Source: JBAZJI01 sp964596325 (lineage in GTDB: Bacteria; Patescibacteriota; Minisyncoccia; Minisyncoccales; JAGOPM01). From it: a stretch of 12,295 nt of DNA. The stretch lies in contig CAZQSQ010000026.1 of assembly GCA_964596325.1 (NCBI GenBank), forward strand, positions 1-12,295, given 5' to 3'. The position numbers were made by a program, and so were the translations under genes. This document shows, in pieces, positions 6,734 through 12,295 of the stretch. The stretch's first letter is position 1. Each line of letters begins with the position of its first letter. The notes under the pieces were generated by a model. The model searched no databases. It saw only the letters and a program-made list of their open reading frames with translations, and had not been told where the DNA came from.

Positions 6734-7684
6734 ATGAAATCAGGCCAAAAGCCAGCAAAAACTCGGGTTTTGGTAACCGGCGGAGCCGGTTTTATAGGTA
6801 GCCATTTGGTGGATCGCCTGATTTTTGATGGTTATAAAGTCGCGGTTATTGATAATCTTTCTACTGGTAATAGAAAAAATCTTAACCCTCGAGCTAAATT
6901 TTATAAGCTGGATATTACCAACAGGAAGGTTGGCGAGGTATTTCATCGTGAAAAACCGGAGATCGTTTTTCATTTGGCTGCTCAAGTAGACTTACAAAAA
7001 TCAATTTTAGACCCAATAGCTGATGCCAAGACGAATATTTTGGGATTTATTAATATTTGTAAAAACTGTAAAGAATACGGAATAAAAAAAATAGTATTTT
7101 CTTCTAGTGCGGCGGTTTATGGCGATAATGGCTGTATCCCCGCTAAAGAAAATTCGCCTTTACAACCCGTTTCTCCGTACGGGGTAGCAAAGCTTACGGC
7201 GGAAAATCTTTTAGATATTTATCATAAGCAATTTGGTGTGGGTTATGTGGCTTTGCGCTACTCTAATGTTTATGGTCCAAGGCAGGGCAGTAATGGTGAA
7301 GGAGGGGTAGTGAGTATATTTTTCAAAAAAGTTAAAAATAAGGAAAAGCTTTGTATTTACGGTAATGGGGATCAGACCCGGGATTTTATTTATGTTGATG
7401 ATGTGGTGAGCGCTAATTTATCCGCTATCCAAGGCAATCAAACTGGAATTTTTAATATTTCTACTGGTAAGGAAAGCAGCATCAATGGGCTTTTCGAAAT
7501 TGTGAATAATTTGGTTGGCGGAAAAGCGATTAGGCAATATCTGCCGGCACGCTCCGGAGATCAAGCTCGCAGTGCTTTAGATTATTCTAAGGCCGCTCAG
7601 TTCCTTTTTTGGCGTCCAAAATATACCTTGTGGGAGGGACTTTCCGATACTTCTAAATGGTTTTTAGGGACTAAAAAGGTATGA
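6734..7684 (+). CDS. GalE-like NAD-dependent nucleotide-sugar epimerase
   Basis: This 316-residue extended-SDR enzyme has the NAD-binding GGAGFIGSH (16-24), D40 after strand 2 (VIDNLSTG), HLAAQ (80-84), the catalytic Ser in SSSAAVYG (123-130), and the YxxxK pair Y149/K153 in SPYGVAK. LRYSNVYGPRQ and TRDFIYVDDV are the substrate-side motifs of UDP-hexose epimerases. It resembles the archaeal/thermophile GalE group more than dehydratases, since no dehydratase-type TDE motif replaces the catalytic Ser region. It would interconvert UDP-Glc/UDP-Gal or UDP-GlcNAc/UDP-GalNAc, and the exact substrate cannot be read from the sequence. The first gene of the glycan operon, it overlaps the flippase start by 4 bases (ATGA), implying translational coupling. 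The start at 6734 is set by the promoter. The preceding 72 bases hold only this promoter, and no terminator is seen after the peptidase gene. Confidence 0.88.
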   Translation: MKSGQKPAKTRVLVTGGAGFIGSHLVDRLIFDGYKVAVIDNLSTGNRKNLNPRAKFYKLDITNRKVGEVFHREKPEIVFHLAAQVDLQKSILDPIADAKTNILGFINICKNCKEYGIKKIVFSSSAAVYGDNGCIPAKENSPLQPVSPYGVAKLTAENLLDIYHKQFGVGYVALRYSNVYGPRQGSNGEGGVVSIFFKKVKNKEKLCIYGNGDQTRDFIYVDDVVSANLSAIQGNQTGIFNISTGKESSINGLFEIVNNLVGGKAIRQYLPARSGDQARSALDYSKAAQFLFWRPKYTLWEGLSDTSKWFLGTKKV

Positions 7685-9138
7685 TTCAAAAAGTCAAAAG
7701 TTTTTTATTTGATAATAATAGTACCAAGCAAACTATTATTAAAAATACTTTTTGGTATTCTATTTCCCAATTTGCAGCTATCGCCATTAAGTCGTTTTTT
7801 GTTATTTGGGTAGCGAGGTATTTTTCTGTTGAAGAGTATGGCAGATTTAATATTGCTTCATCTTTTGCCTCGATGTTTGTTATCCTTGCAGACTTTGGGA
7901 CTTCACAGATTTTAATGAGGGAAATATCGCAAGGAAAAGCCGATCAAAAAAGGGTCGACAATTTTTTTACAATTAAATCCCTGTTGGCTATTTTTTCCAT
8001 ATTAGTAACTTTCGGATGTTCGTTTTTACTCGGCGCAGATTGGTTTTTATTGAGAGCTATTTGGATATTCGCCATCTATACCAGCCTGTATGCTTTTTTG
8101 AGTTTTTTTTACTATTATTTTATGGCCAAGAATCGCATGGAATATTTGGGATGGGGCGATACGTGCATTTCTGCCATAACGGTTATTGCCGGTATCTTGG
8201 TTATTAAGTATCATCCGACGACTTTGGGTTTAGCCTTTGCTTATTTATTAGCTATAGCCGTAGTTAATATAGTTTTTTTAATGTTTTTTAACACCCAGAT
8301 ACAACCATTGCGTATCTCTTTTAATAAAGGGCAGATGTTGGATATATTGCGGATTTCTCTACCTTTAGCCGCTGTATCATTTTTTGCTATTGTTTATAAT
8401 AATATCGATTCGACAATTTTAGGTTTTTATAGGAAATATTTAGAAGCGGGGTATTATAATTCCGCGTTAAAAATTATTGCTGTTTCAATTATGCCTGCCG
8501 GGCTTATAGCTAGCGTATTTACTCCGCACGTAAATAGGTTTTTCCAAGAGTCAAAAGAGATGCTGAAAAAAATTTTGAACGCCGAGGCAGAGATTATGAT
8601 TTTTTTAGCAATCGGTGTTTTGTTTGGTGGATGGACTTTAGCTCCTAACTTGATGGGAGCGGCTTACGGCGCCAAGTATTATTTTGCTGTTCCCGCTTTA
8701 CGACTTTTACTTTTTACGTCCATCGTTTTTTATTTTTTACAGCCCTTTTCCCAAGTCCTGATAGCTTCACACAATGAAAAGAAGGTTTTATATCCTTATA
8801 TTGTGATTGCCGTTTTGAATGTCATTTTGGATTTATTTTTGGTGCCTAAATATGGGTTTATGGGGCCTGCCATAGCTAGCGTTATCGCTCTGAATAGTGG
8901 TTTGTTTGTAATGGTTTTTTTGGCACACAGGGTCGGATTAATTAATTTTTCTTATTCATTCATTTGTCGAACTATTTTTTGTGCGATAGTTTCGTCACTA
9001 TGTATCGAACCCATGATAGCTTTGTCCTTAAAAGTATCTAATAACATTTTCTTTTTAGTCTTTGCAGGAGGGTGCAGTTATGCTATATCATATGTGATAC
9101 TTAGATTCGTTTTTTTGCGAAACATTATTAAAGAATAA
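7681..9138 (+). CDS. Wzx-type polysaccharide flippase (MOP superfamily)
   Basis: This 485-residue, very hydrophobic protein has about 12-14 predicted membrane helices, typical of the polysaccharide transporter (PST/Wzx) family. Family-like features are the N-terminal TIIKNTFWYSISQFAAIA, the segment YFSVEEYGRFNIASSFASM, ADFGTSQILMREIS on the first cytoplasmic side, and the central VYNNIDSTILGFYRKYLEAGYYNSALK, which carries the conserved polar residues of the lumen. Wzx proteins move undecaprenyl-linked oligosaccharides to the outer face of the cytoplasmic membrane. Its start overlaps the epimerase stop by 4 bases, and wbpA follows after 3 bases. This makes it the likely exporter of the glycan built with the WbpA-E sugar. 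The sequence has many Phe/Ile codons and T runs but no sign of a frameshift. Confidence 0.92.
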   Translation: MIQKVKSFLFDNNSTKQTIIKNTFWYSISQFAAIAIKSFFVIWVARYFSVEEYGRFNIASSFASMFVILADFGTSQILMREISQGKADQKRVDNFFTIKSLLAIFSILVTFGCSFLLGADWFLLRAIWIFAIYTSLYAFLSFFYYYFMAKNRMEYLGWGDTCISAITVIAGILVIKYHPTTLGLAFAYLLAIAVVNIVFLMFFNTQIQPLRISFNKGQMLDILRISLPLAAVSFFAIVYNNIDSTILGFYRKYLEAGYYNSALKIIAVSIMPAGLIASVFTPHVNRFFQESKEMLKKILNAEAEIMIFLAIGVLFGGWTLAPNLMGAAYGAKYYFAVPALRLLLFTSIVFYFLQPFSQVLIASHNEKKVLYPYIVIAVLNVILDLFLVPKYGFMGPAIASVIALNSGLFVMVFLAHRVGLINFSYSFICRTIFCAIVSSLCIEPMIALSLKVSNNIFFLVFAGGCSYAISYVILRFVFLRNIIKE

Positions 9139-9141
9139 GAT

Positions 9142-10452
9142 ATGAATATTTTGGCAAAAATTAAAAATAAAAAAGATAAAGTCGCGGTAATAGGCGTAGG
9201 CTATGTTGGTTTGCCGCACATTGTCGGTATGGCACAAAAGGGGATTGAAGTAATTGGGCTCGATATCCAAAAAAAACGTGTAGACATGCTTAATGCTGGG
9301 AAGTCTTACGTGGTCGATATTAAAGACTCACAACTCGGGGAGATTATTCGTTCGGGGAAATTCAGAGCTACAGGTGATTTTTCTACGCTCAAAGATGTAG
9401 ATGTGGCAATTATTTGTGTGCCAACTCCGCTTGATAAATACAAAATTCCCGATGTTAGTTATATTATTAACGCTGCCAAGGAAGTTAAGCAATATTTACA
9501 TCGAGGCATGTTGGTCGTTTTAGAAAGTACAACTTATCCGGGGACAACCGAGGAGGTGGTTTTACCTCTACTTGAGGAATCGGGATTGAAAGCCGGGAAA
9601 GATTTTTATTTGGCTTTTGCGCCAGAGCGCATCGATCCCGGCAATAAAATGTCCCTTGAGGATGTGCCCAAAGTTGTTGGTGGTATTACGCCAGAATGCA
9701 CTAAAATTACCGAAGAATTTTATAAACAGTTTTTGAAACACGTTCATCCTGTTACGGATACAAAAACAGCAGAGATGGTAAAAATTTTAGAAAATACATA
9801 TCGATTAGTAAATATTTCCATGATTAATGAATTAAGACTTTTGTCATGGAAAATGGGAATAGATATCTGGGAAGTGATCGATGCCGCCAAGACTAAGCCT
9901 TACGGGTTTACGGCTTTTTATCCCAGCCCGAAAGTTGGGGGGCATTGTATTGCTATAGACCCATTTTATCTGTCATGGAAAGCTCGGGAATACAATTTTT
10001 GGGCGAGGTTCATTGAATTAGCGGGGGAGTTAAACGAGCAGATGCCCCATTATGTAGTAACCAACGTTACTTCTGTCCTAAATAAAAATGGTAAACATTT
10101 GAAGGACAGTAAGATATTGATTTTAGGAGTGGCCTATAAAAAGGATGTTGGTGACCCAAGAGAATCGGCTGCCTTTGATATAATACCGAACTTAGAGAGA
10201 AAGGGTGCGCGGGTTGATTATTATGATATGTATATTAAAGAATTTTTTTATTATGATATGTTTCGGAAGGCCTGTAAGACAATAAAAAGTATAGATTATT
10301 CTGAATCAATATTAAAAAATTATGATTTGGTTTTGATATTAACCGACCATTCAAATATGGCCTATGATGTTATAGCGAAAAAAACCAATATTGTTATTGA
10401 TACGAGAAATGCTATTAAAAGTCGGAAATATAAGAACGTTTATCATTTCTAA
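9142..10452 (+). CDS. wbpA: UDP-N-acetyl-D-glucosamine 6-dehydrogenase (WbpA family)
   Basis: This 436-residue protein oxidises the C6 hydroxyl of UDP-GlcNAc to the carboxylate in two NAD-dependent steps. It has the dinucleotide motif GVGYVGLP (18-25), PTPLDKYKIPD, STTYPGTTEEVV, and APERIDPGN. AEMVKILENTYRLVNI contains a conserved Lys (K214), and the catalytic Cys is C269 in GGHCIAIDPFYLSWKARE. AYKKDVGDPRES marks the C-terminal UDP-binding domain. KTKPYGFTAFYPSP just before the Cys motif is characteristic of WbpA/WecC-like rather than Ugd enzymes. The usual GGHCIPxDP has Ala instead of Pro. A 14-bp direct repeat 30 bases apart (10218-10231 and 10248-10261) gives YYDM twice in the C-terminal domain. 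The neighbours wbpB, wbpD and wbpE fix the pathway. No Shine-Dalgarno is present. WecC (ManNAc dehydrogenase) is the alternative, less likely here. Confidence 0.9.
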   Translation: MNILAKIKNKKDKVAVIGVGYVGLPHIVGMAQKGIEVIGLDIQKKRVDMLNAGKSYVVDIKDSQLGEIIRSGKFRATGDFSTLKDVDVAIICVPTPLDKYKIPDVSYIINAAKEVKQYLHRGMLVVLESTTYPGTTEEVVLPLLEESGLKAGKDFYLAFAPERIDPGNKMSLEDVPKVVGGITPECTKITEEFYKQFLKHVHPVTDTKTAEMVKILENTYRLVNISMINELRLLSWKMGIDIWEVIDAAKTKPYGFTAFYPSPKVGGHCIAIDPFYLSWKAREYNFWARFIELAGELNEQMPHYVVTNVTSVLNKNGKHLKDSKILILGVAYKKDVGDPRESAAFDIIPNLERKGARVDYYDMYIKEFFYYDMFRKACKTIKSIDYSESILKNYDLVLILTDHSNMAYDVIAKKTNIVIDTRNAIKSRKYKNVYHF

Positions 10453-10454
10453 AC

Positions 10455-11246
10455 ATGAAATTCGCGATTATTGGGAAGGGATTTATATATCCGCGCCATC
10501 TCGATGCTATTAAGAGTGTTGATGGGGAGATTGTGGAAGCTATTGATTTAAGTAATGGAGAAAATTATTGGCAGGAATTGATAAAAAGAACTGATGCGGA
10601 TTGTATTGTTGTTTTGACTCCAAATGATTTGCATTACCCGATATGCAAAATGGCTTTAGAAAATAATAAATTCGTAATCTGCGAAAAGCCCCTGACAATA
10701 AACGCGGATAATTGCATAGATTTGGTAAAATATGAAAAAATATTTTGTGTATTACAATTAAGACACCATCATTTAATAAAAGAGTTAAAGGATAAATTGG
10801 ATCTATCGAAGAAAAACGAGATAGAAATGGACATTTCTGTTTATAGAGATCAGGCTTATTACAATTCATGGAAAGGTCAAACGCAAAGATCGGGCGGAGT
10901 ATTATTTAATCTGGGCGTACATTATTTTGATATGATCTTGCATTTGTTTGGACCTGTAAAAAAGATTTCCGAGGTTAAAATTGATAATTTAACGGGTATG
11001 GGTACGTTAGAAGGCGAGAATTATATATGCAGGTTCAAAGTAAGCACTGCCGCTCCTCAAAATAGCCAGAGAAGGGTATTCAAAATCAACGGAACGGACT
11101 ATAATTTTTCCTCCCAAGATAACCTTTCCTATGAGGATTTACATAAATATGTTTATAGAGATTTTATGGATGGAAAAGGTGTAAAACCAAGAGAGGCATT
11201 AAAGGCCGTACAACTAATTGAAGATATAATAAGCCATGGAAAATAA
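10455..11246 (+). CDS. wbpB: UDP-GlcNAcA 3-dehydrogenase, compact WbpB-type oxidoreductase
   Basis: This 263-residue Gfo/Idh/MocA-family enzyme would oxidise C3 of UDP-N-acetylglucosaminuronic acid to the 3-keto sugar. Visible motifs are the N-terminal nucleotide-binding GKGFIYPRH (7-15), TPNDLHYP (55-62), CEKPL with the conserved Lys K78, LQLRHH (100-105), SWKG (138-141), and GVHYFD with H156 and D159. The order LQLRHH - SWKG - GVHYFDM is what I recall for WbpB of Pseudomonas aeruginosa. It is shorter than that protein (about 316 residues). The loss is mainly after the first strand-helix units (around residues 33-45) and at the C-terminus. Two bases separate it from wbpA, and its last 11 bases overlap wbpD, so the genes are co-translated. 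In the known system WbpB is coupled to the aminotransferase WbpE, which regenerates NAD via 2-oxoglutarate. Confidence 0.85.
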   Translation: MKFAIIGKGFIYPRHLDAIKSVDGEIVEAIDLSNGENYWQELIKRTDADCIVVLTPNDLHYPICKMALENNKFVICEKPLTINADNCIDLVKYEKIFCVLQLRHHHLIKELKDKLDLSKKNEIEMDISVYRDQAYYNSWKGQTQRSGGVLFNLGVHYFDMILHLFGPVKKISEVKIDNLTGMGTLEGENYICRFKVSTAAPQNSQRRVFKINGTDYNFSSQDNLSYEDLHKYVYRDFMDGKGVKPREALKAVQLIEDIISHGK

Positions 11247-11811
11247 ATATTGGGTACACGAAACGGCCTTCATTTGTCCAGAAGCGCAAATCGGCCAAGG
11301 AACAAAAATTTGGAATCATTGCCAAATTTTATCCGGATGTCAGATAGGGCGGAATTGTACTATTGGGCATAATGTTTTTATTGCCAATACGGTTAAAATT
11401 GGCAATAATGTCAAAATTCAGTCTAACACTGATGTTTGGCAGGGGGTAGAATTGCAAGATTATGTTTTTGTCGGCCCAAGTGTTGTTTTTACGAATGACC
11501 TTAACCCACGCGCTGAATTTCCAAAAACTAAAGAACAATACTTAAGGACCTTGGTAAAAATTGGAGCTACGCTGGGCGCAAATTCTACTATTGTTTGTGG
11601 GCACGAAATAGGAAGTTACGCGTTTATTGGGGCAGGATCAGTAATAACTGAAAATATTCCTGATTATGCTATTGTTGTTGGTAATCCAGCAAGAATAATA
11701 GGGTGGGTGTGTCGATGTGGAGAGAAGTTGCATTTTGAAGATGATAATGCCGAATGCGTAAAATGCCAGAGAAAATATATGAAAAATGGAGAAAGGGTAA
11801 GTGAAATCTAA
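11236..11811 (+). CDS. wbpD: UDP-3-amino-GlcNAcA N-acetyltransferase (WbpD type) with zinc-ribbon-like tail
   Basis: This 191-residue left-handed beta-helix acetyltransferase carries hexapeptide repeats from about residue 12 to 150 (AQIGQGTKI, CQIGRNCTIG, VKIGNNVKIQ, ATLGANSTIV, SYAFIGAGSVI). The family-typical stretch QSNTDVWQGVELQDYVFVGP is followed by VFTNDLNPR (84-92), and GNPARIIGW ends the helix. It would acetylate the 3-amino group made by WbpE, using acetyl-CoA, to give UDP-2,3-diacetamido-glucuronic acid. After GNPAR comes a tail with C159-x-C161 and C174-x2-C177, which looks like a small zinc ribbon and is absent from the P. aeruginosa protein as I recall it. Such tails occur in some related acetyltransferases. 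The start overlaps wbpB by 11 bases with no Shine-Dalgarno, and wbpE follows after 1 base. Confidence 0.88.
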   Translation: MENKYWVHETAFICPEAQIGQGTKIWNHCQILSGCQIGRNCTIGHNVFIANTVKIGNNVKIQSNTDVWQGVELQDYVFVGPSVVFTNDLNPRAEFPKTKEQYLRTLVKIGATLGANSTIVCGHEIGSYAFIGAGSVITENIPDYAIVVGNPARIIGWVCRCGEKLHFEDDNAECVKCQRKYMKNGERVSEI

Positions 11812-11812
11812 T

Positions 11813-12295
11813 ATGAAGTTTTTAGATTTAACCAAACAGTACCATCAGTTAAAAAGTGAAATAGATAGCGCTTTGATGGGCGTCATGGAGAATTCTGTTT
11901 TTATTGGCGGGAAAGAAGTTAGCGATTTCGAAAAAGAGATAGCTAGTTTTTGTAATATAAAACATGCGATAGGAATGAACTCTGGTACTGATGCATTATT
12001 TTTAGCCTTAAAGGCGATAGGTGTAAAAGAAGGGGATGAAGTTATCACCACTCCATTTACTTTTATTGCCACATCAGAGGTGATTATGGCTTGCGGAGCA
12101 AAGCCTATTTTTGTTGATATAAATTCTACTACTTTTAATATTAATCCTGATTTAATAGAAGAAAAAATTACAGATAAAACAAAGGTAATTATTCCGGTGC
12201 ATATTTTTGGCCAGATGGCTGATATGGATAGAATTATTGAGATTGCTAATAAATATAAGCTTTTTATAATCGAGGACGCTTGTCAAGCAATTGGT
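11813..12295 (+). CDS. wbpE: DegT/DnrJ/EryC1-family sugar aminotransferase (WbpE type), 3' truncated by the window
   Basis: The ATG at 11813 opens a frame that stays open to the window end, giving the first 161 residues of a protein usually about 360 long. It begins MKFLDLTKQYHQLK and has GGKEVSDFEKEIASF, MNSGTDALFLALKA (cofactor phosphate-binding SGTDAL), GDEVITTPFTFIATSE, and IPVHIFGQMADM. It ends in IIEDACQAIG, whose Asp would contact the pyridoxal phosphate nitrogen. The catalytic Lys lies beyond the window. It would transfer an amino group from glutamate to the 3-keto sugar made by WbpB. One base separates it from the wbpD stop. The position after wbpA-wbpB-wbpD supports the WbpE role over other DegT aminotransferases, although sequence alone cannot fix the substrate. 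Confidence 0.88.
   Translation, partial: MKFLDLTKQYHQLKSEIDSALMGVMENSVFIGGKEVSDFEKEIASFCNIKHAIGMNSGTDALFLALKAIGVKEGDEVITTPFTFIATSEVIMACGAKPIFVDINSTTFNINPDLIEEKITDKTKVIIPVHIFGQMADMDRIIEIANKYKLFIIEDACQAIG

Noticed and set aside
9142..10452. Recoded UGA (genetic code 25 of some Patescibacteria)
   Set aside because: No gene contains an internal in-frame UGA and the epimerase ends in UGA within an ATGA overlap, so UGA is read as stop.

Overview
The window looks like a low-to-moderate GC bacterial genome fragment, most likely from the Patescibacteria/CPR (Parcubacteria-like) lineage. This placement is an inference from gene style: a codon-biased, Thr/Ser/Gly-rich surface protein, a HlyD-MacB exporter with no outer-membrane partner in view, compact versions of several enzymes, tightly packed genes, and no Shine-Dalgarno sequence at any start codon. 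The code is standard: nearly all stops are TAA, and one TGA stop lies inside an ATGA overlap. No rRNA, tRNA, CRISPR array or insertion sequence is visible, and every gene is on the + strand.

Layout. Positions 1-470 hold the C-terminal end of a secreted or surface protein, closed by a strong terminator. Positions 546-4408 are one transcription unit with its own consensus promoter and terminator: an AbrB-type regulator, a HlyD/MacA-like membrane-fusion protein, a MacB-type ATPase and a MacB/FtsX-type permease. Positions 4409-5177 carry a lone half-size (six-helix) MFS protein with its own terminator. Positions 5179-6661 encode a secreted HExxH metallopeptidase-like protein with an unusual leucine-rich C-terminal helix. 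From 6697 to the window end runs a surface-polysaccharide operon: a GalE-like epimerase, a Wzx-type flippase, then wbpA, wbpB, wbpD and the 5' part of wbpE.

How the genes work together. In order of reaction, WbpA, WbpB, WbpE and WbpD are the known route from UDP-GlcNAc to UDP-2,3-diacetamido-2,3-dideoxy-glucuronic acid. The epimerase would supply another nucleotide sugar, and the flippase would move the lipid-linked glycan across the membrane. Together with the surface protein, the secreted peptidase and the exporter, most of the window serves the cell envelope.

The most unusual regional signal is in gene expression. Three promoters have -35/-10 boxes separated by 16 bases and predicted transcription starts at or within a few bases of the ATG, implying leaderless mRNAs. 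Downstream operon genes also lack Shine-Dalgarno sequences, while GGAGG occurs freely inside coding regions. I found no clearly new multi-gene system. The best candidates for a second look are the leaderless/SD-less expression, the half-size MFS protein, the peptidase tail, and the AbrB-linked exporter with a Cys-containing insertion in its adaptor.
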